From assembly GCF_036099295.1 (NCBI RefSeq), contig NZ_CP107976.1:5084001-5148000 (forward strand): a DNA stretch of 64,000 bases. Reading direction: 5' to 3'. Under the pieces are notes generated by a model. It saw only the letters and a list, made by a program, of their open reading frames with translations. It was not told the DNA's origin and ran no database searches. The DNA is from Streptomyces sp. NBC_00358. Its GTDB lineage: Bacteria; Actinomycetota; Actinomycetes; Streptomycetales; Streptomycetaceae. The number at the start of each line of letters is the position of its first letter. Within the stretch, counting starts at the first letter, position 1. A program made the translations under genes and the position numbers. This document shows positions 42,320 to 53,111 of the stretch, piece by piece.

Positions 42320-43072
42320 ATGTCTGACGTTTCGCTCCCTTCGCAGCCGGAAGCCCGCACCGCCGCCGTGATTCCGGCCGCCGGACGAGGTGTGCGCCTC
42401 GGTCCGGGCGCCCCCAAAGCGCTCCGCGCGCTGAACGGCACGCCCATGCTCATCCACGCGGTCCGCGCGATGGCCGCCTCGCGCGCCGTCTCCCTGGTCG
42501 TCGTGGTGGCTCCGCCGGACGGCACCGCCGAGGTGAAGACGCTGCTCGACGCGCACGCGCTGCCCGACCGCACCGACTTCGTCGTCGTCCCGGGCGGTGA
42601 CAGCCGCCAGGAGTCCGTGAAGTACGGGCTCGACGTGCTGCCGCCCGACGTCGACATCGTCCTCGTGCACGACGCGGCCCGGCCGCTCGTGCCCGTCGAC
42701 ACCGTGGACGCCGTCATCGAGGCCGTACGGGAGGGCGCTCTCGCCGTCGTACCGGCGCTGCCGCTCGCCGACACCGTCAAGGAGGTCGAGCCCGCGGCCG
42801 TCGCCGGGGAGCCCGAGCCGGTCGTGGCGACCCCCGAGCGGGCTCGGCTGCGTGCCGTGCAGACGCCGCAGGGCTTCGACCGCCGGACGCTGCTGCGGGC
42901 CCACGAGATGGTCACCGGCGACGTGACCGACGACGCGAGCATGGCCGAGCGGCTCGGCGTCCCGGTCGTGGTGGTGCCCGGCCACGAGGAGGCGTTCAAG
43001 GTGACGCGCCCGCTGGACCTGGTGCTGGCGGAGGCGGTTCTCGCGCGGCGGAGGCTGAACGATGGGTTCTGA
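42320..43072 (+). CDS. ispD: 2-C-methyl-D-erythritol 4-phosphate cytidylyltransferase
   Basis: 250 residues. IspD joins CTP and methylerythritol phosphate in the third step of the non-mevalonate isoprenoid pathway. Nucleotide loop PAAGRGVRLGPGAPK, VHDAARPLV, and the TPQGF motif are all present. The last 11 bases overlap the start of ispF, the next enzyme but one in the pathway, so the two are translated together. Cytosolic. Confidence 0.96.
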   Translation: MSDVSLPSQPEARTAAVIPAAGRGVRLGPGAPKALRALNGTPMLIHAVRAMAASRAVSLVVVVAPPDGTAEVKTLLDAHALPDRTDFVVVPGGDSRQESVKYGLDVLPPDVDIVLVHDAARPLVPVDTVDAVIEAVREGALAVVPALPLADTVKEVEPAAVAGEPEPVVATPERARLRAVQTPQGFDRRTLLRAHEMVTGDVTDDASMAERLGVPVVVVPGHEEAFKVTRPLDLVLAEAVLARRRLNDGF

Positions 43073-43556
43073 GAGTCCGGTGATCCCCCTCGTCGGGATC
43101 GGTACCGACATCCACGCCTTCGAGGAAGGGCGGGAGCTGTGGTGCGCCGGCCTGAAGTGGGAGGGGGAGGGGCCCGGACTCGCCGGGCACTCCGACGCGG
43201 ATGTCGTCGCGCACGCCGCGTGCAACGCGCTCTTCTCCGCCGCGGGCCTCGGTGACCTCGGGGCCCACTTCGGCACCGGGCGCCCGGAGTGGTCCGGCGC
43301 GTCGGGGGTCGTGCTGCTGACGGAGGCGGCGCGGATCGTCCGCGAGGCCGGCTTCGTCGTCGGCAACGTCGCCGTCCAGGTCGTCGGACCCCGCCCGAAG
43401 ATCGGCAAGCGGCGGGACGAGGCCCAGAAGATCCTTTCGGACGCGGTGGGGGCACCGGTGTCGGTGTCGGGCGCCACGACGGACGGGCTCGGTTTCCCGG
43501 GCCGCGACGAGGGCCTGATGGCGGTCGCCACGGCGCTGGTGGTCCGCGCGGGCTGA
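43062..43556 (+). CDS. ispF: 2-C-methyl-D-erythritol 2,4-cyclodiphosphate synthase
   Basis: 164 residues, a trimeric zinc enzyme that cyclises CDP-methylerythritol 2-phosphate with loss of CMP. Metal ligands lie in IGTDIHAFE (Asp, His) and GHSDADVVAHA; DLGAHF and ATTDGLGFPGRDEG complete the family pattern. ATG 43062 is inside the end of ispD. cysS follows after 119 bases with its own probable promoter. Confidence 0.96.
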   Translation: MGSESPVIPLVGIGTDIHAFEEGRELWCAGLKWEGEGPGLAGHSDADVVAHAACNALFSAAGLGDLGAHFGTGRPEWSGASGVVLLTEAARIVREAGFVVGNVAVQVVGPRPKIGKRRDEAQKILSDAVGAPVSVSGATTDGLGFPGRDEGLMAVATALVVRAG

Positions 43557-43675
43557 GGCAGGAGGGACGCCGGGGTTGTCCGCCCGTCCGGTTCCGTCCC
43601 CCGTATGTCACGAATACATGGCCTTGCGGGGGAAGGGGTCGCGGGGCACTACCCGGGGCCCACTACCCTGGAGTG

Positions 43676-45076
<1,401 letters not shown>

Positions 45077-45195
45077 GCACCCGCTCCGGCGGACCCGGCC
45101 GACCACGGTCGGCCTTGATCGATTGTGCCGCCCGGACCTCCGGGCGGCACACTTCATATACGTACGCACGCACGCCTCACACAGACAGGTAGGTC

Positions 45196-46140
45196 ATGGC
45201 TGCTAACAACCGCCGCATGTCCGGCAAGAAGGGCGCGCAGGTCGGCAGTGGCGGCCAGCGACGCCGGGGCCTGGAAGGCAAGGGTCCGACCCCGCCCGCC
45301 GAGGCGCGCAAGGGCCACAAGAAGAACCGCGTCGCCAACGCCAAGGCGAAGCAGATCGTCCGCCGCCCCGCCCACCCCAAGGGCCGCGGCGGCAAGGGCA
45401 CGTCCGAGATGGTCGTCGGGCGCAACTCCGTCGTCGAGGCGCTGCGCGAGGGCGTCCCCGCGATGACGCTCTACGTCCAGCAGTTCATCGACAACGACGA
45501 GCGCGTCCGCGAGGCGCTCCAGCTCGTCGCCGAGCGCGGCGGCATCCACCTGATGGAGGCCCCGCGTCCCGAGCTCGACCGCATGACCAACGGGCTCAAC
45601 CACCAGGGTCTCGTCCTCCAGGTCCCGCCGTACGAGTACGCGCACCCCGAGGACCTCGCCGCCGCCGCGTACGACGAGGGGCAGGACCCGCTGATCGTCG
45701 CCCTCGACGGGGTGACCGACCCGCGCAACCTCGGCGCGGTCGTCCGTTCCGCCTCCGCCTTCGGCGGCCACGGCGTCGTCGTGCCCGAGCGGCGCGCGGC
45801 CGGCATGACCGCCGGCGCCTGGAAGACGTCGGCCGGCGCCGCCGCGCGTATTCCCGTCGCGCGCGCGTCCAACCTGACGCGGGCCCTGGAGGCGTACAAG
45901 AAGGCCGGCCTCGTGGTGGTCGGCCTGGCCGCCGACGGCGAGGTCGAGGTCGGTGAACTGGAGGCGCTGGGCGGCCCCGTCGTCATCGTCGTAGGCAGTG
46001 AGGGCAAGGGCCTGTCCCGACTCGTCGGCGAGACCTGCGACTTCCGGGTACGGATCCCGATGCCCGGTGGCGCGGAGTCGCTGAACGCCGGTGTCGCGGC
46101 GGGAGTTGTGCTGTACGAGGCGGCACGCCGACGCGCCTGA
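45196..46140 (+). CDS. rlmB: 23S rRNA (guanosine-2'-O-)-methyltransferase, RlmB type
   Basis: 314 residues. The first ~65 residues are basic and Gly-rich (KKGAQVGSGGQRRR, KGHKKNRVANAKAK) and likely contact rRNA. A substrate-binding domain (VVGRNSVVEALREG) and a SPOUT methyltransferase domain follow, with LDGVTDPRNLGAVVRSA, VVGSEGKGL and PMPGGAESLNAGVAAGV forming the knot that holds SAM. RlmB methylates G2251 in E. coli; the exact site here is by analogy. It follows cysS in the usual actinobacterial order. Confidence 0.9.
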   Translation: MAANNRRMSGKKGAQVGSGGQRRRGLEGKGPTPPAEARKGHKKNRVANAKAKQIVRRPAHPKGRGGKGTSEMVVGRNSVVEALREGVPAMTLYVQQFIDNDERVREALQLVAERGGIHLMEAPRPELDRMTNGLNHQGLVLQVPPYEYAHPEDLAAAAYDEGQDPLIVALDGVTDPRNLGAVVRSASAFGGHGVVVPERRAAGMTAGAWKTSAGAAARIPVARASNLTRALEAYKKAGLVVVGLAADGEVEVGELEALGGPVVIVVGSEGKGLSRLVGETCDFRVRIPMPGGAESLNAGVAAGVVLYEAARRRA

Positions 46141-46246
46141 ACAAACGTCCAGGCGGTCACCCCCGTGGGGCAATCGGGATGTTCTGAATGATCTTGACGC
46201 GGTCCGGACAGTTCGGCGCGGTCAAAGCAGTGTCCTAACCACACGT

Positions 46247-46264
46247 CACTCGGTTAGATGAGTG
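46247..46264. promoter_or_regulatory. Short inverted repeat across the DoxX start codon
   Basis: CACTC and GAGTG flank GGTTAGAT, so the repeat overlaps the ATG at 46258. It could be a repressor site of BldD type (TCACT-like halves), but the match is short. Confidence 0.3.
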
Positions 46265-47946
46265 TGGACACCAGAACACCCCGCACACCCACGGGGGACC
46301 GCTCGTCGGGATTCGACGACGTTCCCGCGCTGAGCATGGTGAAGGTGCCGAGCGATCCGGCGCAGGTCATCGTCAATCATGCGAGCTTCCGCGTTCAGCT
46401 TGCGAGCGCCTCGCGAGGCCAGTCCCCGCGTATCGCACGGCACTTGGGCTCCCCCGGCGCCGGTGCGCCCGGCAGAGCGGGCGGGGCCGGTCCGGCCGGC
46501 GGGGCCCGCCGCCGCGCCCCCGTCGTCTGGAGCGGGAAGTCCGCGCCGGACGACACCGGCGCCCACCGCCTGCTCCAGGCCGTACGGAGCGCGGGCATGA
46601 CCCACGGCTCCGCCGGGCCGACGGCCGAAGGCGGTTCGACGCAGGTCATCCCGCGCATCGGCGAACAGCCGGGCTACGCAGGCGATCTGACCGTCGACAC
46701 GGTCGAGACACCGTTCGTCGGCAGTCAGCGAACCCCTGTCGGCCAGGAGCGGCGACTGCTGCCGCAGATGCGCGGCGCGGGCAGCGCCTACGACGAACAG
46801 GCTTACGGGGACGGCGACTTCGGGGGCGACGGCTTCGAGGACGACGGCTTCGACGGGGCGCCGGACGACGCTCCCGTCAGGCGGGGCGGTTCCGAGCCGG
46901 TCCGGCACGCCTATCACCCGGGCCGCCGGATGAACCTCGGCGTCGTACTGCTCCCGCTGCGCGTCTTCCTCGGGTTCATCTCCATCTACGCGGGCATGGG
47001 CAAACTCTGCGACCCCGTCTACTTCGACGGCGGCAAGCGCGGCTCCATGGTGAAGTGGCTCAACACCCTGCACCCGTGGGAAGTCGCCGAACCGTTGCGC
47101 CAGTTCGCGCTCCAGCACCCGGTCGGCTCCGGGCTCGTCATCGCCTTCTTCCAGGTGATCGTCGGCGTCCTGACCGTCCTCGGGCTGTGGCAGCGGGTGG
47201 CCGCGGTCGTCGGCGCGACCCTGTCGGCGGCGCTCATCGTCACGGTCAGCTGGAAGACGGTGCCCGCCTACGACGCGCCCGACATCATCTACCTCGCCGC
47301 CTGGTCGCCGCTGATCATCGCGGGTGCCCCGGTCTACTCCGCGGACGGGCGGCTGTCGGGTGAGGCCTGGCGGACACTCGGGCCGCGCGCGGACATCTGG
47401 GACCTGCGCGCACGGGTGCTGCGCCGCGGCGCGCTGCTCACGGCCGTCGTCGCCGGACTCACCCTGCTCGTCGGATCGCTCCTCGGCGGCGCCGTCCGCG
47501 ACTCCAGCCGGATCGTCGTCCCCGGTCCCGGCGAGGCCCCGCGCAACGAACTGCCCGGCTCCCCGCTCCCCGAGACGCCCGGCAAGCGGCACCAGCGGGC
47601 CACCCCCTCGGCCTCCGCGGCACCCAGCCGCAGCAGCTCCGCGCCTCCGTCGGCGACGGCCAGTACGCCGGGCGCGACCCAGGAGACCGGCCGTTCCGGC
47701 GCCGGGCAGCCCAGCCAGACCCAGGGCAGCGGCCAGGCCCCGCCCCAGCACTCCGCGCCGGTCGGTCAGGCCCCGAGCACCAGCGCGGGCCCCAGCAGCA
47801 GCGGCGGCTCGTCGACCGGCGGCAGCGGCAGCGGCAGCAGCGGCGGCAGCGGTGGCACCGGCGGTACGGGCGCCGCGAACGGCACCTCCACCGGCGGGAG
47901 TTCGTCCACGGGCCAGCCGGGCCTGGTGGGCGGCCTGCTGGGCTGA
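46258..47946 (+). CDS. DoxX-like membrane protein with disordered ends
   Basis: 562 residues. About 215 mostly disordered residues (Gly/Ala/Pro-rich, then acidic DGDFGGDGFEDDGFDG) precede a DoxX/DoxD-type core of four membrane helices (starting LGVVLLPLRVFLGFISIYAG, ending in the 380s), and after one more helix (LLTAVVAGLTLLVGSLLGGA) comes a Ser/Gly/Pro tail of ~150 residues ending SSTGQPGLVGGLLG. DoxX proteins are linked to redox balance of the membrane. The layout is typical of Streptomyces. A perfect hairpin follows. Confidence 0.82.
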   Translation: MSVDTRTPRTPTGDRSSGFDDVPALSMVKVPSDPAQVIVNHASFRVQLASASRGQSPRIARHLGSPGAGAPGRAGGAGPAGGARRRAPVVWSGKSAPDDTGAHRLLQAVRSAGMTHGSAGPTAEGGSTQVIPRIGEQPGYAGDLTVDTVETPFVGSQRTPVGQERRLLPQMRGAGSAYDEQAYGDGDFGGDGFEDDGFDGAPDDAPVRRGGSEPVRHAYHPGRRMNLGVVLLPLRVFLGFISIYAGMGKLCDPVYFDGGKRGSMVKWLNTLHPWEVAEPLRQFALQHPVGSGLVIAFFQVIVGVLTVLGLWQRVAAVVGATLSAALIVTVSWKTVPAYDAPDIIYLAAWSPLIIAGAPVYSADGRLSGEAWRTLGPRADIWDLRARVLRRGALLTAVVAGLTLLVGSLLGGAVRDSSRIVVPGPGEAPRNELPGSPLPETPGKRHQRATPSASAAPSRSSSAPPSATASTPGATQETGRSGAGQPSQTQGSGQAPPQHSAPVGQAPSTSAGPSSSGGSSTGGSGSGSSGGSGGTGGTGAANGTSTGGSSSTGQPGLVGGLLG

Positions 47947-47966
47947 CGCCCCCGGCACCGCCGTAC

Positions 47967-48008
47967 GACGACAGGGCCCCGCACGCGAACGTGCGGGGCC
48001 CTGTCGTC
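47967..48008. terminator. Terminator hairpin after the DoxX gene
   Basis: GACGACAGGGCCCCGCACG (47967-47985) pairs fully with CGTGCGGGGCCCTGTCGTC (47990-48008) around CGAA, a stable tetraloop-like turn. Confidence 0.85.
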
Positions 48009-48134
48009 ACGCGTGGACGGCTCCCGGGGGCCCCGGCGGTCCGGGGACGGCCTCCTGCGCTTCCAGGACGCCTATGGGCTCTGCGGTGTGCCGGTTCTGA
48101 GGGCCGCGTGGGTTGCCGCGGTTCTGACGCCCCT

Positions 48135-48225
48135 GACGACTCGGACGACCCTGGCGGCTCGGACGGCTCGGACGGCTCGGACGGCTGTGACGGTTCTGGC
48201 GGTTCTCGTGGTTCCGACGGCGCTC
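48135..48225. repeat. GGCTCGGAC-type short repeat run
   Basis: GACTCGGACGACC, then GGCTCGGACGGCTCGGACGG and related units fill the gap before the nucleotidyltransferase gene. No gene is supported. Confidence 0.75.
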
Positions 48226-48956
48226 TAGCGGCCCAGGGCCGCGAGCTCCTTCGCCGCCTCCGTGAGGTCCTTGGCGGTGTCGATGGCGCGCCAGTAGGCC
48301 CCCTGGGGGATCGGGAAGCCGGACAGCCGGCGTTCGCGGGCCAGGCGGGGGAAGGTGGTGCGCTCGTGGTCGCCGCGCTCGGGGAGCATCTCGGTGAACT
48401 CGGGGGAGAAGACGTAGACGCCCGCGTTGATCTCGAACGTGGAGGGCGGGGCCTCGATGAAGTCCGTGATGTGACCGAACCCGTCCGTCTGGACGGCGCC
48501 CCACGGGATACGGGGACGGGCCAGCGCGAGTGTCGCGACCGCGTCGCGCTCGGCGTGGAAGTCCGCCATGTCGCGCAGCGAGAAACGGGTCCAGATGTCA
48601 CCGTTCGTCGCGTACCAGGGCCGGTCGGGGTGCGGGAGGTGCGCGGCGGCGTACTTGAGGCCGCCGCCGCGGCCGAGAGGCTCCGTCTCGACGACCGTCG
48701 TGACGTCGAGCGGGAGGTCGGCCGAGTCCAGCCACTTCTGCAGGACGTCGGCGAGGTGACCGCAGGAGACGACGACGTCGGTCACGCCCTCTTCGGCCAG
48801 CCAGGTCAGCTGGTGGCCGATGATCGGTGTCCCGGTGCCGGGGATCTCGACCATCGGCTTGGGCCGGTCGTCGGTGTAGGGGCGCAGCCGGGAGCCCTGG
48901 CCGCCGGCCAGGACGACGGCTTGTACGGGACGCGACGCGGCGTTCGGATCGGTCAT
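48225..48956 (-). CDS. Sugar-1-phosphate nucleotidyltransferase-like protein
   Basis: 243 residues, GT-A-like Rossmann fold. The signature AVVLAGGQGSRLRPYT is at residues 13-28, followed by KPMVEI, GRGGGLKYAA and the metal site NGDIWTRF. It should activate a sugar phosphate with an NTP (mannose-, glucose- or rhamnose-type), but lacks the C-terminal left-handed helix of the larger enzymes. Product and pathway unknown; no sugar pathway genes are adjacent. It reads toward the DoxX terminator. Confidence 0.85.
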   Translation of the reverse strand: MTDPNAASRPVQAVVLAGGQGSRLRPYTDDRPKPMVEIPGTGTPIIGHQLTWLAEEGVTDVVVSCGHLADVLQKWLDSADLPLDVTTVVETEPLGRGGGLKYAAAHLPHPDRPWYATNGDIWTRFSLRDMADFHAERDAVATLALARPRIPWGAVQTDGFGHITDFIEAPPSTFEINAGVYVFSPEFTEMLPERGDHERTTFPRLARERRLSGFPIPQGAYWRAIDTAKDLTEAAKELAALGR

Positions 48957-49186
48957 GCCCGAACTGTACGTGGCGCCCCGGGCGCGGCTTTCTGCGGCAA
49001 CCGTTCCTTAACCAGCTGTTACCGGACGGCCCGGAATCCGCTGGTTCGCCCTGCCGTGGACCGGATGACGCACGAGGTGGCGCATCGGGAGACGCGCGGA
49101 GGCGCGGGCTGGTGGGCGGCCGAGCGGGACTGTGCCCCTCGGAGCGGCCGCGGTCTCCGAGGGGCGTCGGCCCGGGGGCGCGGACC

Positions 49187-49636
49187 TCAGAAATGGGTGG
49201 CCGCGACCCCCGAGGCGAACGCGGTGTCGCAGACGGGCCGGGCGAAGGACTGGGCGCGGGTCGGGCCGTACGCGCGGACCGCGGCGCGGCCCAGGGCTCG
49301 GGCGATGGAGACGCAGTGCTTCGCGAGCGACGGACGGCCGTTCACCGCCTCCTGAAGGTGGGTGAGGGCCACGCCCGGGTTCTTGTCCTGGAGCTCCAGG
49401 AGAAGCTTGTCGCGCAGGACGTCCTGCGGGGCACGGGTGACGGCTCGCGTCGAGACGTCTTCGGAGGACGCGGTGAGCACCGAGCTCGAGGGGTTCCCCG
49501 ACCAGTTGACTCGGGTGACCGCGAGAGTCCCGGAGAGCACCAGGACGACAGGCAGAACGAGGGCGAGGGTGCGGCCGATCCGGCGGGCGGGGCCACGGCC
49601 ACGCCGGGTCTGTTGGTTAGTGGTGGAGTGCTTCAC
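49187..49636 (-). CDS. Membrane-anchored protein of unknown function
   Basis: 149 residues. A basic start (QQTRRGRGPARRIGR) and one membrane helix (TLALVLPVVLVLSGTLAVTR) export a ~105-residue domain with two Cys (AKHCVS, RPVCDTAF) that could form a disulfide. Similar small exported proteins are common in Streptomyces and uncharacterised. GTG 49636 is the likely start. It lies between the nucleotidyltransferase and msiK, all on the minus strand, but the distances and the hairpin at 49774 argue against one operon. Confidence 0.65.
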   Translation of the reverse strand: MKHSTTNQQTRRGRGPARRIGRTLALVLPVVLVLSGTLAVTRVNWSGNPSSSVLTASSEDVSTRAVTRAPQDVLRDKLLLELQDKNPGVALTHLQEAVNGRPSLAKHCVSIARALGRAAVRAYGPTRAQSFARPVCDTAFASGVAATHF

Positions 49637-49773
49637 GCGAGTGAGGGTAGCGCGGGGTGATGATTTGGCGACATTTAGTCACCGGTTCGGGGGATGGGGA
49701 AACGGTGTTTTCTGGGTACTGAGTTGACGTACAGATATCGAAATGCCCGGTCTGCCGGGGTATTTGTCGACAA

Positions 49774-49811
49774 CGAAGAGGGCCCCGCAGCCTGCTGCGG
49801 GGCCCTCTTCG
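49774..49811. terminator. Terminator hairpin after msiK
   Basis: CGAAGAGGGCCCCGCAGC (49774-49791) and GCTGCGGGGCCCTCTTCG (49794-49811) form an almost loopless perfect stem; in RNA a 16-bp stem with a 6-base loop is realistic. Confidence 0.8.
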
Positions 49812-49871
49812 TCAACTTGGGTGAATTCAACCCCTAGGGGTGTGTGGATCTCCGTCCGGATGACGCGGACG

Positions 49872-51008
<1,137 letters not shown>

Positions 51009-51068
51009 GGTGATGGGCCCCCTTCACCGGCAGGAACGTGCCGGACGATCCGTTGTAAAGGTGGTGAT

Positions 51069-51092
51069 CCACTATGGAAACGCCCATAGTGG
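51069..51092. promoter_or_regulatory. Inverted repeat upstream of msiK, operator candidate
   Basis: CCACTATGG (51069-51077) and CCATAGTGG (51084-51092) are exact inverted copies 6 bases apart, about 60-85 bases upstream of the start codon where a promoter would be. The regulator is unknown. Confidence 0.6.
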
Positions 51093-51253
51093 TGTAGTCC
51101 ATATGAGTGAACTGGGTCAGGACGCTACCTGGCGTTCATGTGTTCTGTCAGCACCCGGGCACCGGTGAAGTTCGCGGAAACTCCCGACAGGGCCCCGCGG
51201 CGACGTGGGTAGACTGCACGGGCACACCCGCCCGCACCCCGGGCGCGCGCCAG

Positions 51254-51327
51254 GCCTCCTTAGCTCAGATGGCCAGAGCAACGCACTTGTAATGCGTAGG
51301 TCGTCGGTTCGAATCCGACAGGGGGCT
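51254..51327 (+). tRNA. tRNA-Thr (anticodon TGT)
   Basis: 74 bases fold into a complete cloverleaf: acceptor GCCTCCT / AGGGGGC with one G-T pair and discriminator T, D-arm AGCTC...GAGC, anticodon stem ACGCA / TGCGT with loop CTTGTAA (anticodon TGT at 51288-51290, reading ACA and, by wobble, ACG), and T-arm GTCGG TTCGAAT CCGAC. CCA is not encoded. A hairpin with a T-run follows. The 3' end is not repeated elsewhere in the window, so nothing here suggests it has been used as an integration site. Confidence 0.97.
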
Positions 51328-51335
51328 CACCTTCA

Positions 51336-51368
51336 GCCCAGCTCAGACTGTGTCTGAGCTGGGCTTTT
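51336..51368 (+). terminator. Intrinsic terminator of tRNA-Thr
   Basis: GCCCAGCTCAGA (51336-51347) pairs with TCTGAGCTGGGC (51353-51364) around a 5-base loop and is followed by TTTTGCG, a classical intrinsic terminator rare in this window. Confidence 0.9.
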
Positions 51369-51495
51369 GCGTTTCTTGGGTGTGGTGCTTGGCGCGGGCG
51401 GCGGGAGCGGTCCCGATCGAGTTGGCCGGCCGGAGCGCGAGGCGTAGCGTTTTCAGGTAGGCAAGGTGATTTTCCCATCGGCACGGGGAGTTCTC

Positions 51496-51792
51496 ATGAT
51501 CGGCGCCACCGTCACCTTCTCCTACACCGGCGACTTCGACCGCTCACGGATAACCAAGGTGGCCGAGGACGCCCGGGGCATGTTCGAAGGCATGCCAGGC
51601 GTGAGGTTCAAGTTCTTCACCTTCGACGAGAAGCAGCAGCAGGCGGTCAACTTCTATGTCTGGGACTCGAAAGAGCAGGCGGAACAGTTCTTCTCCGACG
51701 AGTTGCGCGAGCGCGTGACCGGTCTGTACGGCGTCGCGCCAGTCGTCGAGTTCGTGGAGATCGCCGAGATCGTCGACAATTCGGCTTCGTAG
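51496..51792 (+). CDS. Small alpha/beta-barrel (monooxygenase-like) protein
   Basis: 98 residues with a beta-alpha-beta-beta-alpha-beta pattern (ATVTFSYTGDFDRSRITKVA, GVRFKFFTFDEK, VNFYVWDSKEQAEQFF, PVVEFVEIAEIV), resembling the dimeric alpha-beta barrel group that includes YdhR and antibiotic-biosynthesis monooxygenases. No cofactor or catalytic residue is evident. GGGGAG precedes the ATG at 51496. It stands alone between the tRNA and the converging PPOX gene. Confidence 0.65.
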   Translation: MIGATVTFSYTGDFDRSRITKVAEDARGMFEGMPGVRFKFFTFDEKQQQAVNFYVWDSKEQAEQFFSDELRERVTGLYGVAPVVEFVEIAEIVDNSAS

Positions 51793-51868
51793 CGGCATGC
51801 CGGTCCAGGCGCGGTGCGGGTCGGCCTGCCGGCCGGGAAACGGTCGGCAGGCGTAGGGCTGCCCCGGG

Positions 51869-52858
51869 TCAGGGCGCTGTGGTGTCGCGGGCCGCGGAGG
51901 CGGTGGCGAGGGACTTCAGGGCGGGCCAGTCCACCCGGGGGCGGGTCAGGCCGCGCCTGTCCAGGTACGCCTTGGTGTCCCGGCGGGCGGTGCGCAGGGT
52001 GCGCAGCATGTCGCGGGGCTCGCCCGAGCCGGAGGGTTCGATCACGCGGTCGGGGCGGAACAGCCGGCGGCCGTCGGCTGTGGTGTGCAGCTCACCCCGT
52101 ACGAGGGCGTTGTAGAGGCCGGACAGCCGGTCGTCGTGGCGGTGGACGAGCAGCCCCGCCGGTCCGGGGACCATCTCGCAGTCGGGTGCCGGATCCACCA
52201 GGAAGCCGTCCGGGGTCGGCGTGGTCCGGGTGCGCGACAGGAGCGGGGCTCCGGAGGCGTCCCGGGCGCTGAGTACGGCCGTGGGGAACCGGGCGAGGAC
52301 GTCGGCGCCGGGCAGGACGGGCGCGGGGTCCGTGGCGAGGGGCGCGGTGGCGCGGAGGGCCGCGGGTGCCTCTGCGGGGGAGTCCGCCGCGAGGGATGCG
52401 AGGGCGGCCGTGGCCGGGCGGGTGCGGACGTCCGTCGGGGTGACGGTGATCAGCAGGCGCAGGTAGTACCAGTCCATCAGCCAGCGGGCCGGCGCGTCGA
52501 CGTAGCGACGGCTGTCGGGCTGGCGGTCGAAGAGCATCGACCAGTACGCCTCGTCGCCGGCCGGGGAGGCCACGATCTCCTCGGGGCAGACGGCCGTACC
52601 GCCGATGAACACCTGCTCCGGCCGGTCGAGGCCGCTGGCCGTGGGGTCGGAGAAGAGGAGTGCGACGCGGCCGTCCCGGCGGACGTTGAGGGCCTTTCGC
52701 GCGAAGGCGAGGGACGTGGTGACGAGCAGGGTCCCGTCGTCGCGGCGGAAGGCGGCGGTCGGCCAGACGAGCGGGGCGCCGTCGCGGCCCAGCGTCACGA
52801 ACTCGCAGGTGCGGTAGGCGTCGACGGTCTCGGCGATCGTCGGGGCTAGAGATATCAC
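51869..52858 (-). CDS. PPOX-fold (pyridoxamine 5'-phosphate oxidase-like) protein
   Basis: 329 residues. The N-terminal ~140 residues have the split-barrel FMN-binding pattern (YRTCEFVTLGRDGAPLVWPT, LLVTTSLAFARKALNVRRDG, VALLFSDPT). A second, related split barrel (RFPTAVLSARDASGAPLLSR, GPAGLLVHRHDDRLSGLYNA) follows and the protein ends in a helical tail. Such double PPOX proteins may bind flavin or haem and have no fixed role. GTG 52858 is the start. Confidence 0.72.
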   Translation of the reverse strand: MISLAPTIAETVDAYRTCEFVTLGRDGAPLVWPTAAFRRDDGTLLVTTSLAFARKALNVRRDGRVALLFSDPTASGLDRPEQVFIGGTAVCPEEIVASPAGDEAYWSMLFDRQPDSRRYVDAPARWLMDWYYLRLLITVTPTDVRTRPATAALASLAADSPAEAPAALRATAPLATDPAPVLPGADVLARFPTAVLSARDASGAPLLSRTRTTPTPDGFLVDPAPDCEMVPGPAGLLVHRHDDRLSGLYNALVRGELHTTADGRRLFRPDRVIEPSGSGEPRDMLRTLRTARRDTKAYLDRRGLTRPRVDWPALKSLATASAARDTTAP

Positions 52859-53041
52859 GGGGGCAACCTAGCTATGAGTCAAGGGAGTTGGCGAAGGGGT
52901 TGGGCGGCGTTTCGGGGTGTGGCGTTCTGGGGCTGTGGCGTTCCGGGGTGCGGGGTGCGGGAGCAGACCCGCGGTCGCTGAGCGGCCATCCGGGCAAACG
53001 ACCGGGCGAGTGCTCGGGCGCGCGGGTACCCGGCGGCTCGC

Positions 53042-53111
53042 GTGCTCGGGCTTCAGACCGTGAACACGGGAATACCGGGGGGTTCGTGTGCTCGGGCTTC
53101 AGACCGTGAAC
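53042..53111. repeat. 24-bp direct repeat at the 3' end of the W/G-repeat gene
   Basis: GTGCTCGGGCTTCAGACCGT plus four bases occurs at 53042-53065 and again at 53088-53111. The second copy contains the stop codon region of the 53099-54913 gene, so the first looks like a duplicated scrap of its end. Confidence 0.85.

Noticed and set aside
42041..42371. Three overlapping short plus-strand frames between carD and ispD
   Set aside because: No ribosome sites and mutually overlapping in different frames; intergenic noise.
51254..51327. tRNA-Thr as an integration site for the accessory block
   Set aside because: No repeat of the tRNA 3' end and no integrase gene is visible in the window.
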